A stretch of DNA of 64,000 bases from DATFBY01 sp035253585. Its GTDB lineage: Bacteria > Gemmatimonadota > Gemmatimonadetes > Gemmatimonadales > Gemmatimonadaceae. Under the pieces are notes generated by a model. It was not told the DNA's origin and ran no database searches. It saw nothing but the letters and a program-made list of their open reading frames with translations. The DNA is taken from assembly GCA_035253585.1 (NCBI GenBank), contig DATFBY010000110.1:102304-166303 (forward strand), written 5' to 3'. Made by a program: the position numbers and the translations under genes. This document shows positions 49,303 to 58,603 of the stretch, one piece after another; positions within the stretch are counted from its first letter, which is position 1, and each line of letters begins with the position of its first letter.

Positions 49303-50247
49303 ATGACCGACGTTGCCCCGCGGATCACGCCGGCCGAGGCGATGATGGTAGCGCTGCGCTGGGATCCCACTGCGCGCGACGTAGTGCACGTTCGCACCGG
49401 CGAGAACTCTACGTGGCGTGCGCTTGTGGGCGGCAGCTCACACGCGTTGCGGTTTACGGACGAGCGTCACCGCACCCGGTCGATGCTGGAAGCCGAGCTC
49501 GATTTCGTCTCGTACCTGGCGACAGCCGGACTCCATGTCGCGCGACCGCTGCCTCTGCCAGGTGGAGAGCGCGTGCTCGACGCCACCGAGCTCGTCTCGA
49601 CACCGGGGCGGACCTACGCCGCTGCGTTCGAATGGCTCGACGGCCGACCATACGAGTATCACTCGCCCGACGTCGACCGTCCGCTCTTCATTCTGTGGGG
49701 CACGACGATGGCGAAGCTACACGCGCTCTCCGTCGCTTATGTCGCACCGGACACGGCTCGGCCCGACTGGACTGATGACGCCGTCGCCGGATGCGCCGTG
49801 CGCGACGTGGCGACAAGCCGAGACACGATACTACTTCGCAACGATCTCGTGAGGCTGATTGAGAGCTGGTCGTACGATCCCGCGCATTACGGACTGGTGC
49901 ACGGCGATTTCGAGCGCACCAACTTCGTGCTCGATGGCGACCGCATCGCCCTCTTCGACTTCGACGACTGCTGTCGGCACTGGTTCGCGTGGGACATCGC
50001 TTGCGCGCTCTGGGTGTTTCGTCACGATCACGCAGAGACCCGTGCGCGGCTGCTCGATTGGTTCCTGGAAGGCTATTCGCTGGTGAAGGAGCCCGATCAG
50101 CGGCGACTGCAACATTTCTCCGAGCTCGTCCAGCTCCGCACGATCGCGTTGTTACTGCACCGTCTACGCCGCGGCAGCGCCGATCATGGCGCGCGGGAGT
50201 GGGTCACGCGCAACGAGGCGTGGCTGCACTCAGCCTGGCGTTGGTGA
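49303..50247 (+). CDS. APH-like aminoglycoside/choline phosphotransferase family kinase
   Basis: 314 residues from ATG 49303 (GGAAG upstream). Brenner-type catalytic motif HYGLVHGDFERTNFVLDGD and metal motif IALFDFDDCCRHWFAWDIA are clear; a nucleotide-binding N-lobe (GGSSHALRFTDERHRT, then EAELDFVSYLATAG) precedes. Family members phosphorylate antibiotics, choline or homoserine; the substrate is not given by sequence. It is convergent with the OPT gene (11 bases between stops). Confidence 0.9.
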   Translation: MTDVAPRITPAEAMMVALRWDPTARDVVHVRTGENSTWRALVGGSSHALRFTDERHRTRSMLEAELDFVSYLATAGLHVARPLPLPGGERVLDATELVSTPGRTYAAAFEWLDGRPYEYHSPDVDRPLFILWGTTMAKLHALSVAYVAPDTARPDWTDDAVAGCAVRDVATSRDTILLRNDLVRLIESWSYDPAHYGLVHGDFERTNFVLDGDRIALFDFDDCCRHWFAWDIACALWVFRHDHAETRARLLDWFLEGYSLVKEPDQRRLQHFSELVQLRTIALLLHRLRRGSADHGAREWVTRNEAWLHSAWRW

Positions 50248-50257
50248 GCACATCCAG

Positions 50258-52213
50258 TCAGCGCGCGGCTCTCGAGCGCCTGAGCATCCACCCGTACAGC
50301 CACACGATCGCGCCGACGAAGCCGAGCAGTCCGAGCCATGGTGCGAGCGCGAAGTCGGCAGGGACGAGTCCGATCGGTGCGTCCGTGTTCAAGCCGACGA
50401 TGAGGCCAGCGTTGATGACGCCCCACAGGCTCTCGCCGACGATCAGACCCGACGCCACGAGTGTGCCCAGTCGCTCGGCACGCTCTGGATTCGGCATTGT
50501 GCGAGCCCGTCCGTCGTACCAGTGTGACAGGATTGCGCCGATGACCACGGCGAACGTCGCCGACATCGGGAGATAAATTCCGATGCCGACCGCCAGCGGT
50601 GGGATGCGCACCTTCTTGAGCGCGCCCAGGATCGAGTCCATCAAGATCAAACCGACACCGATGAGCATGCCGATGCCGATCATGTTCCACTCCAGGTTCC
50701 CACCGATGACCCCCTGGGCCAGCGCCGAGATGAGCGTGGCCTGAGGCGCCGGCAGCGGGTTCGGCGCCACGACGCCGACGTTCGCGGCGCCGGCGAAGCC
50801 GTACGCTTTGGCAAGCAGATCGAGCACCGACGGAATCACCGCGGCGCCGGCGATGACGCCGACAATGAGTGCGATCTGCTGGCGCATCGGCGATGCGCCC
50901 ACCAGTTGACCGGTCTTCAGATCCTGCAGATTGTCGTTTGAGATCGTCGCACAGGCGAAGACGATCGCCGTCACGAAGAGCGCGAACGCGACCAGCGCGG
51001 GCCGCGTCTCCGGCGTCGGCTGCACGGCAACGGCCAGCGCCGACGCGCAGACTACGATCGACAGAATGCCTACACCGGAGATCGGGCTGTTCGAGGCTCC
51101 GATGAGGCCGGCCATGTATCCGCAGATGCCGGCGATGAGGAAGCCGCCTAACAACACGAACGGCACGGCGATCAGCGTTACAGTCACCGCGTGCGGCGCC
51201 AGCTCCGGGGTCGAGCGGGCGAAGTCGTAGGCGAGAATACCGCCCATCACGATGCAGACGGCGGTCAGCGCAAGAATCCACGGTCCTGAAATGTCGCGGT
51301 CCCGGTCGTCGCTCACTCCGACCCTGCGAGACGCCGCGAGGGTGCTCACGAGCCCGCTGACTACGGGCCTGGCCAACCGTGCGAGCGTATAAATGGCGGC
51401 GACGGCGATCGCTCCCGCGCCGATGAACCGCACCTGAGTGCGCCATATCGTCAGCGTGTGCGCCGCGAAGTCGACGCCTTCTGGCGTCGGCTGCATCGAT
51501 GTCAGGATTGGAACGGAGATGACCCAGGCGATGATCAGCCCGGTGAGCATCGCCATTCCCACCGACAACCCCACCAGGTGCCCGGCGCCTAACAACGCGA
51601 GCGACCAGGCGATGTCGTATCCGGTCGCCGCTGAGCCGCCGAGCCGAAAGAACCCGCCGACTTGCGCGGCGGCGAGACGCGTTCCAGTGAGGATCGCGAG
51701 GCCACCGGAAGCGATCGCGCCGAGTGTGACCGCGACGAGCCCTTCACGCGCCTCTCCCGTCTCATCCTTCGAGCCAGCGCGCGTTCCCGAGCCAACTTTG
51801 AGAACCTCCGCCGCCGCGACCCCTTCCGGATAGGGCAGATCGGACGTCGTCACAAGCGCGCGGCGAAGCGGAATCGTGAACAGCACCCCGAGCACGCCGC
51901 CGCTCACGCAGATCAAAAACGACTGCCAGAAAGGAAAGCCGACCCACCAGCCGACGATGACCAGTCCCGGCAAGACGAAGATGATCGCCGAGAGCGTGCC
52001 GGCCGCCGACGCGACCGTCTGCACGATGTTGTTCTCGAGGATCGTCGAATCGCGCACGTTGCGCAGGATCGCCATCGAGATCACCGCCGCGGGGATCGAC
52101 GACGCGAAGGTGAGGCCGACTCGAAGGCCGAGGTAGACGTTGGCCGCGGTGAAAATCGTCGTGATGATGGCGCCGAGAATCAGGCCGCGTACGGTCAGCT
52201 CTTTGGGTTTCAT
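50258..52213 (-). CDS. OPT-family oligopeptide transporter
   Basis: 651 residues from ATG 52213. About 15-16 membrane helices. Typical OPT stretches are ELTVRGLILGAIITTIFTAANVYLGLRVGLTFASSIPAAVISM, LPYPEGVAAAEVLKVG, ASNSPISGVGILSIVV and SNDNLQDLKTGQLVGASPMRQQIALIVGVI. It takes up peptides or metal-peptide conjugates across the inner membrane. It is monocistronic, with GTTAGGC elements at 51146 and 51587 read as Leu-Gly. Confidence 0.93.
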   Translation of the reverse strand: MKPKELTVRGLILGAIITTIFTAANVYLGLRVGLTFASSIPAAVISMAILRNVRDSTILENNIVQTVASAAGTLSAIIFVLPGLVIVGWWVGFPFWQSFLICVSGGVLGVLFTIPLRRALVTTSDLPYPEGVAAAEVLKVGSGTRAGSKDETGEAREGLVAVTLGAIASGGLAILTGTRLAAAQVGGFFRLGGSAATGYDIAWSLALLGAGHLVGLSVGMAMLTGLIIAWVISVPILTSMQPTPEGVDFAAHTLTIWRTQVRFIGAGAIAVAAIYTLARLARPVVSGLVSTLAASRRVGVSDDRDRDISGPWILALTAVCIVMGGILAYDFARSTPELAPHAVTVTLIAVPFVLLGGFLIAGICGYMAGLIGASNSPISGVGILSIVVCASALAVAVQPTPETRPALVAFALFVTAIVFACATISNDNLQDLKTGQLVGASPMRQQIALIVGVIAGAAVIPSVLDLLAKAYGFAGAANVGVVAPNPLPAPQATLISALAQGVIGGNLEWNMIGIGMLIGVGLILMDSILGALKKVRIPPLAVGIGIYLPMSATFAVVIGAILSHWYDGRARTMPNPERAERLGTLVASGLIVGESLWGVINAGLIVGLNTDAPIGLVPADFALAPWLGLLGFVGAIVWLYGWMLRRSRAAR

Positions 52214-52345
52214 GGGCGCCAAACATACACCGGACTGCAAGGTCCGATAGTGCGTTGCCCCTGCGCTGACCGGTCTTTGACGGCACGCTGAACGTCAGCA
52301 GCAACCGCCACCATCCAGCGGCTGGCTCGCGGCGGCTAGTAGCGA

Positions 52346-52678
52346 TCAGCTCGCGGCGTACACCCAGGCCTTCTTTCCCGACGCCAGTGTCGTCCACACG
52401 CGCGTGTAGCCGGCGGGCTCGTATCGGTCGGCGCTCTCAAGCTCGCTCTCGGTCACCTCGAACACGGTTCCGCGCACGCGACTTTCGCGCTTGCCGTTGA
52501 AGCGCACGATCGCGTGGTGTGCCTTGCCGCTCGTGGCTACGAAATCCGGATCCTCGATCGCGAACAGCGACTCCTCGAACCCGATGAGCTCGTCCGGATG
52601 ACCGCGAAGCACGCGTCCGAACGTAGAGCGCTGCACGGCTTCCTGCTGGAGCGTTCCGTAGGAAAAGAGCCACGGCAT
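52346..52678 (-). CDS. Gamma-glutamylcyclotransferase-like (GGCT) protein
   Basis: 110 residues from ATG 52678, overlapping the end of the GCCTAACG element. MPWLFSYGTLQQEAVQRSTFGR has the hallmark YGTL loop; LFAIEDPDFVATSGKAHHAIVRFNG and VRGTVFEVTESELESADRYEPAGYTR complete the short GGCT fold with the catalytic Glu in ELESAD. Last gene of the kinase operon (28 bases after the VOC stop). Action on a gamma-glutamylamine is possible. Confidence 0.87.
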   Translation of the reverse strand: MPWLFSYGTLQQEAVQRSTFGRVLRGHPDELIGFEESLFAIEDPDFVATSGKAHHAIVRFNGKRESRVRGTVFEVTESELESADRYEPAGYTRVWTTLASGKKAWVYAAS

Positions 52679-52706
52679 CGTTAGGCAATGCCCATCGCGC
52701 GTTGAA

Positions 52707-53351
52707 TTACGGGCGCTCGACGAACCGATAGCTGGCGTGCGAGTCGTAGTCGATGCCGTGCTTCTTCTTGAGCTCCTGAATGTGCCGCAGGTCGGTTCGC
52801 GTGTGCGGGCTGGCGACGCCATCACCGAACGGCTCGAACGTGTGAAGCAGCGTTTCCTCCAAACAACTGCTGAGGCTCATTCGCTTGAATTCGGCCAGAT
52901 CGCTGAGCACCGCCGCGATGCGTTTCTCGAGTCGCACCGTCAGATCCACGCGCTCGATCTCGACCGGCGGGCCATCGCTGAACGTTCGGTGCCCGAAGGT
53001 GAGCCGGTAACCATGGAGATCCTGCACCGTGTAATCGCGAATCCCCCACGGCCGATCACCCGGCGCCTCCACGACCTCGACCCCGCTCTCGTGTTGAAAC
53101 GCGTAGAGCTGGTCTGCATTGCCCACCACGAAATACACCGAGCAGCCGTTGGGGCTCGGCGTACCACGCTCGAGGAAGAGCTGCACGCTGCCGAGGTTCA
53201 CGCCGGCGATCGTCGGTGGATCGCCCCACGTGAAGCCCGGTTTGAATCCGAGCTTCGTGATGTAATAGTCCGCGGCGCGCTGCACGTCCGGCACTGACAG
53301 ACTTGGATGCTGCTGCTCGCACTCGACGTCGGGCGCCCGCCGTTCGGTCAT
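52707..53351 (-). CDS. VOC protein with ribbon-helix-helix-like C-terminus
   Basis: 214 residues. N-terminal VOC half: HPSLSVPDVQRAADYYITKLGF, then CSVYFVVGNADQLYAFQHESG and RDYTVQDLHGYRLTFGHRTF. The C-terminal 90 residues begin EIERVDLTVRLEKRIAAVLSDLAEFKRMSLSSCLEETLLHTF, which resembles a CopG-type ribbon-helix-helix, and ends in a charged DLRHIQELKKKHGID tail. It may be a ligand-sensing DNA binder. It overlaps the kinase-BRCT gene by four bases. Confidence 0.82.
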   Translation of the reverse strand: MTERRAPDVECEQQHPSLSVPDVQRAADYYITKLGFKPGFTWGDPPTIAGVNLGSVQLFLERGTPSPNGCSVYFVVGNADQLYAFQHESGVEVVEAPGDRPWGIRDYTVQDLHGYRLTFGHRTFSDGPPVEIERVDLTVRLEKRIAAVLSDLAEFKRMSLSSCLEETLLHTFEPFGDGVASPHTRTDLRHIQELKKKHGIDYDSHASYRFVERP

Positions 53352-54586
53352 GCGCGTTTCCGTCTCGCAGCCTGACGACCGGTCGCAGCCGTCGTTCTCG
53401 CGCGGCGCGTCGCGGCTCCGCGCGCCCTTTTGCGCGCCAAAGCGGGGCCGCCTCCGCGTCCGTTCTTCCGTGACCCGGACGACGCATGTACCAGCTTCCA
53501 GAACTGGCCGTCGCCGATGACGGTGACGGGGTGGCCTCTCGCCGCCAGGCGACGAATTTCGAGGATCTTCAGGCCACCCACGGTGCCGGCAATCTGCAAC
53601 TTGTTAGGCCGGCCGCGCACCAACACGTCGGTCAGGTGACCCGGCTTGGACTGCACGATCGCACCCGCTTTCTTTGCCGCCGCGACCGCTTCGCTGCGTG
53701 GACGGCTCAAAAAACCGGTGAAGGCAAGCCGCTTCCCCTCGAGACTCCGAATACGTCCTAACTCCAGCCGCTTCGGTCGCTGCCGCAACGCGGCGATGAG
53801 CTCGCCAGCCGCTTCATACCGCTTTCCTCGCACGCCGAGGCAGCGGTGGATGACCTCCTTGAGCTGATCGCTGCACGGCAAGCGACGCACGTCGCGGCTC
53901 CGCATCGGGCTCGTGATGTCACCGCGGAGGAGCATCGCCGCGATCAGACCGACTTGATAGATGTCGTCGCGCTGCTGCCAGCGTCGAACCTTTCCCCAGG
54001 CGATCTCGGCGGGCGCGTTGAACATGTTGAACGCGTCGGCCGTGACACCCCGGCGATCAATTTGGTGCGTGGCGATGCCGAAATCGCCGAGCTTGAGCTG
54101 CTCGTCCTTGCAGACGAAGACGTTGAACGGCGTCAAATCCCTGTGGAGCGCCTGGCCTCTGTGCAGTGCGTCCAGCGTCTGGAGAATCGCCGCGATCTCC
54201 CGCCTGACGAACCGCTCTTGCTGCGGACCCTTGCGCGCCAGCCACGTGCCGAGATCGCCGTGCTCGGCGTACTCCATCGCCAGGCAGTAGCGCATGTGCG
54301 AGCCGTCGACGATCGCAAAGCGGTCGAACACCTGAAGCGCCCTGGGCTGCCGGCCGAGGAGCTCCGCGAAGTACGCTTCGCGGAGCCACGCCGACATCCG
54401 CTCGCTGATCTTGATGCAGACATGCGGCGGGTAGCCGTCGGCGGGCGACGGCGTCGCAAGATAGACCTCGCCGAAGCCGCCCTTCCCGATCAGGCGGTCG
54501 AGCCGGTACGTCCGCCCCGTTTCGCAGCTATACGCCGTTGGAACCGACGCGCCGGCGGCGCTCGTTCCGTGTTCGTGAGTGGACAT
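53348..54586 (-). CDS. Hanks-type Ser/Thr kinase fused to a BRCT domain
   Basis: 412 residues from ATG 54586. Kinase domain: glycine loop IGKGGFGEV (33-41), lysine 59 in CIKISE, HRDLTPFN (148-155), DFGIA (168-172). A BRCT domain follows (about 281-345): LEGKRLAFTGFLSRPRSEAVAAAKKAGAIVQSKPGHLTDVLV, as in BRCT of ligases. A basic tail of Arg/Lys repeats ends the protein, perhaps for DNA contact. No membrane segment. It lies between the BTAD regulator (26 bases upstream) and the VOC-RHH gene. Confidence 0.92.
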   Translation of the reverse strand: MSTHEHGTSAAGASVPTAYSCETGRTYRLDRLIGKGGFGEVYLATPSPADGYPPHVCIKISERMSAWLREAYFAELLGRQPRALQVFDRFAIVDGSHMRYCLAMEYAEHGDLGTWLARKGPQQERFVRREIAAILQTLDALHRGQALHRDLTPFNVFVCKDEQLKLGDFGIATHQIDRRGVTADAFNMFNAPAEIAWGKVRRWQQRDDIYQVGLIAAMLLRGDITSPMRSRDVRRLPCSDQLKEVIHRCLGVRGKRYEAAGELIAALRQRPKRLELGRIRSLEGKRLAFTGFLSRPRSEAVAAAKKAGAIVQSKPGHLTDVLVRGRPNKLQIAGTVGGLKILEIRRLAARGHPVTVIGDGQFWKLVHASSGSRKNGRGGGPALARKRARGAATRRARTTAATGRQAARRKRA

Positions 54587-54612
54587 CCGCGGCCACGTGA
54601 GGGAGAAGGATA

Positions 54613-57579
54613 CTAGTACTTCTGCAGCCCGGGTCTCGCCAGTCGCTCCCGCGCCCTGCTGAGCAGCGGCTGGAACCGCCAGTCGGCGTGCGCCCAGAGC
54701 TCCGCCAACCTTGAATAATGCTCGAGCGCGCGAGCGTGGTTCCCGCCACGCTCGTGCAGCTCGGCTCGCCGCAGATGCGCGAGCGCTCGCAAGGGAATTT
54801 CCGTCACCGAGCCCTCGCCGAGCGACTCCAACCATGCGAGTGCCTCGCCGTCGCGTCCGGTCGCGGCCAGGATTTCCGCCCGTAGGAACCGCTCGTTGGC
54901 GCGGCTGGCGAAAGGCGTGACGGCGATGTCTCCCTGCGTGTCACGATGCTCCAGCGAATCGAGCAGCGCCAATGCGCGGTCCGACTGATTCATGCGCCAG
55001 GCGATGTGCGCCCGAAGTCCGCGATCGAGGTCGCGGGTCAATCCAGTCGCGCGTCTCGATGTCGCCAGCTGCCGCAGCCGCGACGCGGCCTCCGCAGCGG
55101 ACGTCGTGTCACGCAGCCTGAGCGACAGCATGCCTAACGAGTACTGCCGAACCGGTTCGAGCTGAACGGAGATGCCTGCCTCCAGCTCGCTGGTGAACGC
55201 ATTCCCGTCGCGGTCCTGTGACGATCGAGCACGTTGACGCACGCGAGAGATCGTCGAGTCGGCGTGCGGAAGCGGCAGCGTTGCGGCGTACCATTCGGTC
55301 ACCGCATCGAAGCCGATACGCCGTTGATTCGCGGGAACTCCCAGCTCCGATTCCGCCGCTCGTGCCCGCGCACTCTCGGCCTGAGCGATGCGGCCGCGCG
55401 CCAGCTCGAGCATTGACTCGTACCACAGAAGATCGGCCCGGAACGCCGGGTTCGTGTGGACCCGTCTCAGCTCACGGAGAAGCTCGCCCATCATCCCGGC
55501 GTCAGGGTTGAACGCGGTGAGGAACGCTGCGACGCGCCACACGGAGAAGCGTTCACCGCGAGCGACCTCGCGCGCCAACTGTCCGGCCGTCGCGGTGTCG
55601 CCTTTCGCCACCGCCCGAAGTATCAACAGCTCATCGAGACGGCGATCCGCTGGCCGCTGCTCAGTCTCGAATGGCGTCAACATGGAGTCGAGCAGCGCTG
55701 GCCGGCGACCGACGGCCGCGATCCGCGCCAAGTGAGTGATTGCGAACAGATTCCCCGGCTCGTACGAAAGCACCTTGCGCCATGCTTCTTCCGACGTATC
55801 CATTGCGCGGCCAAGCAGGGGACCGTGATGAAACTGAATCTCTCCGAGCTGAAACCAGGCATCGACGTCGTCCGGATACCTGGCGAGAATCGCGCGATAC
55901 TCGCGATCAGCCTGGAGGGCATTGCCCGCGCGCCACTGGCCGAAGGCATCCAAGAGCATCCGATCTCGCGCCGACAACCGTGCTCCGTGTCGCGCGGCTG
56001 CGGCCGCCGCCTCCGCGTTGCCTGGAAGCGGCGCCCACTCGCGTGCCAAGGCGAGACGATAGTGGGCGACGGCGAAAGTCGAGTCCAACGCGATGGCCGC
56101 GAGATAGTCGTCGGCAGCGCGCTCGAAGCGGCCGGCTCGCATGTCTTGCTCGCCGCGGAGAAACTCCTTGAATGCGGGGAGCGAAGTCGTGGTGACCGAC
56201 GCCGTTCGAAGCAGACGTTCCGCTGCCGGGTCCCCGAGGCCGCCGAGGAGACGGGCGGCGAGTCTGTCGATCAACGAGAAGACCGAGTCGACGGATCCGC
56301 TCACCACTGCTTTCGTTCGCGGCGCCGCCGCACACTCGGCGCGCTGTCCACAGTCGTTGTCCACGTCGTAGACCGCGGCTTCGATCTGGAGTCGGTTCCC
56401 TGCCTCCACCGCATCGCCCAGAACGAACATGCGCGCGCCGAGCTGCGCTGCGACGCGGCGTCCTTGCGGCGCGCCTAACGAGGTGTCCCGCAACGCGGAG
56501 ACCGCCCCAAAGGTGGCGCGTGCGTCGGCCGGCCTTATCGACCCGGCGCCATCGAGCGCCGTGCCTAACAAGTTCACGATGCCGTCGGCGAGATAGTGGA
56601 CGTCCGTGGTCCCCCGCACCGCGAACGGCAGCACCACAATGGTGGGTGGTGATGGCGGCGTCTCCAGCGCGATCGGTCGCCAACGCATCATCCAAGTGAG
56701 CAGCGCTGCCGCGACGATCATTACGATTGGTGCAAGCAGCCGTGACCAACGCGGTGGGTTTGCCCCCTCGGACAATGGCACGGATGCGGGTCGAGGTTCG
56801 TGTATCGATGGGGCGGACAATGGTGGCGACGGCGCAGGATCCCGTAGCGTCGGAAGCGGGCTTGCATCCGCTCGGAGACGCTCGATCAGCACCGCCGTCT
56901 CATCGCGCGGGTGCAATCCGTCGGGCTCCACCATGCGCGCGTACGTCTCGTATTGCCGAATTGCTTCAGCGCGCTCACCTGCGAGCGCCAGCGCCTCGAT
57001 CAAGCGGTGCTGGGCTTCATCGTCAGCTGGATCAACCGCAATCCACTGCTCGGCCGCGGCGATGGCGCCCTCGAAATCTCCGGCTGCTCGCTTAAATTCG
57101 AGCACCTCGCGACAGGCCTTTCTGAATGCTCGCGAGTACTGCGCTCGACGGGCGTCGACCCAGCTTTCCCAGCTACGGAGGTCGACCAGGTGCACGCCAT
57201 CGAGGAACGAGCCTCTATACAGCTCGACGGCCGTTTCGGCTTCCCCTCGTTCCACCGCCTGCGTGAATGAATGCGCGTCCGCCTCGACATCCGCGCCGAC
57301 CACCAGCTCGTGGGCGTGCGACTCGACCCAGTCGCCGCCAAGGACCTTCCGGAGCTGATAGAGACTCTGGCGCAGCGCATGACGCGCGTTCTCCGCATCG
57401 CTCTCGGGCCAGAACGTAGCGATGAGCGATTCGCGAGACACTCGGCGCTCTACAGCCAGATAGACCAGCAGCGCCGCGCGCGAGTGTTGGGCCAAAAGGC
57501 GCTCGAGCTCACCGTTCGCGCCCTGGGCGTGCAGGCCACCGAAGGTGATCAGCCGGATGGCCGCCGTGTGCTTCTCCAC
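54613..57579 (-). CDS. BTAD/TPR transcriptional-activator-like protein with FlgO-like domain
   Basis: 988 residues. N-terminal winged helix and BTAD domain (about 1-240): LITFGGLHAQGANGELERLL, SRAALLVYLAVERRVSRESLIATFWPE, then ALRQSLYQLRKVLGG. A membrane helix near 285-305 (LAPIVMIVAAALLTWMMRW). Then a TolB/FlgO-like domain (TIVVLPFAVRGTTDVHYLADGIVNLLGTAL) and many TPRs to the end. Gemmatimonadota often carry such membrane-bound SARP-like regulators; no effector is known. It heads the operon with the kinase. GTTAGGC elements at 55132, 56473 and 56563. Confidence 0.88.
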   Translation of the reverse strand: MEKHTAAIRLITFGGLHAQGANGELERLLAQHSRAALLVYLAVERRVSRESLIATFWPESDAENARHALRQSLYQLRKVLGGDWVESHAHELVVGADVEADAHSFTQAVERGEAETAVELYRGSFLDGVHLVDLRSWESWVDARRAQYSRAFRKACREVLEFKRAAGDFEGAIAAAEQWIAVDPADDEAQHRLIEALALAGERAEAIRQYETYARMVEPDGLHPRDETAVLIERLRADASPLPTLRDPAPSPPLSAPSIHEPRPASVPLSEGANPPRWSRLLAPIVMIVAAALLTWMMRWRPIALETPPSPPTIVVLPFAVRGTTDVHYLADGIVNLLGTALDGAGSIRPADARATFGAVSALRDTSLGAPQGRRVAAQLGARMFVLGDAVEAGNRLQIEAAVYDVDNDCGQRAECAAAPRTKAVVSGSVDSVFSLIDRLAARLLGGLGDPAAERLLRTASVTTTSLPAFKEFLRGEQDMRAGRFERAADDYLAAIALDSTFAVAHYRLALAREWAPLPGNAEAAAAAARHGARLSARDRMLLDAFGQWRAGNALQADREYRAILARYPDDVDAWFQLGEIQFHHGPLLGRAMDTSEEAWRKVLSYEPGNLFAITHLARIAAVGRRPALLDSMLTPFETEQRPADRRLDELLILRAVAKGDTATAGQLAREVARGERFSVWRVAAFLTAFNPDAGMMGELLRELRRVHTNPAFRADLLWYESMLELARGRIAQAESARARAAESELGVPANQRRIGFDAVTEWYAATLPLPHADSTISRVRQRARSSQDRDGNAFTSELEAGISVQLEPVRQYSLGMLSLRLRDTTSAAEAASRLRQLATSRRATGLTRDLDRGLRAHIAWRMNQSDRALALLDSLEHRDTQGDIAVTPFASRANERFLRAEILAATGRDGEALAWLESLGEGSVTEIPLRALAHLRRAELHERGGNHARALEHYSRLAELWAHADWRFQPLLSRARERLARPGLQKY

Positions 57580-57722
57580 ACGCCTACGCTGCCTCCACGC
57601 CGTCGACGTGGCAAGTACGTGCCGGTGACGCCTGGATGCCGCGACCGGTGACGGCGACGACCGAACTTCCCACCAGCGCGGAGTACGCGTCCGCGATTCA
57701 GTCCAACAAGCAAGGAGCTCAC

Positions 57723-58586
57723 ATGCAGCACCATACGATCGTGGGAGGTGGAGGCACCCGCCTTCACCTCGCCGAAGCCGGGAATCCGCAGGGTCAGCCC
57801 ATCCTGTTCATCCATGGCATCTCGCAATGCTATCTCGCATGGGGCAGGCAACTGGGCTCCGACCTCGCGCGGCACTACCGCCTGATAGCGATGGACATGC
57901 GAGGGCATGGGTCATCGGACACGCCGCGCGAGGGGTACGATGACACAAAGCTGTGGGCCGACGACGTGGACGCCGCCATCCGACAGCTGAAGCTCGACCG
58001 GCCCGTTCTCTGCGGCTGGTCCTACGGTCCGTTCGTGATCCTCGACTACATCCGCCACTACGGCGAGGAGCGCATCGGCGGACTTCACATCGTCGCCGGG
58101 ATTACGAAGCTCGGCAGCGAGGCCGCGGTTTCGGTGCTCACACCGGAGTTCCTCGGCCTGGTCCCCGGATTTTTCTCGCGCGATGTCGAGGAAGGTGTCA
58201 GAAGTCTCCAGGCGCTCCTACGCCTGTGCCTCGCCCGCGGAACATCGGAGATCGATCTCTTCACGATGCTCGGCTACAACATCTCCGTGCCGCCTTTCGT
58301 TCGCCAAGCGCTCCTCTCGCGAGTGGTCGACAACGATGACCTGTTGCCAACGATTCGGAAGCCGGTGCTCATCACGCATGGCGCGGCTGACGCGATCGTC
58401 AAGCCGAGCGTGGTGGAACAGCACCGTCGTGCAATGGCGCACGCTCAGATCCACATGATACCCGACTGCGGACACGCACCGTTCTGGGACGATGCCGCCA
58501 CTTTCAATAAGCGGCTGGCCGCGTTCTGTGAGGACCTAGCCCGGGAAACAAGCCCCGAGCAGCGGCGAGAGGTGGAACGCGTCTGA
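57723..58586 (+). CDS. Alpha/beta hydrolase
   Basis: 287 residues from ATG 57723 (AGGAG upstream). Esterase/haloperoxidase-like fold: GQPILFIHGISQCYLAWGRQLG (oxyanion HG), IAMDMRGHGSSDTP, nucleophile VLCGWSYGPFVILDY (GWSYG), Asp in HGAADAIVKPS, His in PDCGHAPFWDDAATF. Substrate not known. Divergent from the BTAD regulator across a 143-base spacer. Confidence 0.92.
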   Translation: MQHHTIVGGGGTRLHLAEAGNPQGQPILFIHGISQCYLAWGRQLGSDLARHYRLIAMDMRGHGSSDTPREGYDDTKLWADDVDAAIRQLKLDRPVLCGWSYGPFVILDYIRHYGEERIGGLHIVAGITKLGSEAAVSVLTPEFLGLVPGFFSRDVEEGVRSLQALLRLCLARGTSEIDLFTMLGYNISVPPFVRQALLSRVVDNDDLLPTIRKPVLITHGAADAIVKPSVVEQHRRAMAHAQIHMIPDCGHAPFWDDAATFNKRLAAFCEDLARETSPEQRREVERV

Positions 58587-58603
58587 CCTGGCGCGCGCGG
58601 TGG

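Noticed and set aside
50184..51446. 420-codon minus-strand frame inside the OPT gene
   Set aside because: Arg/Ala/Gly-rich and without motifs; the overlapping OPT frame has continuous family similarity and membrane helices.
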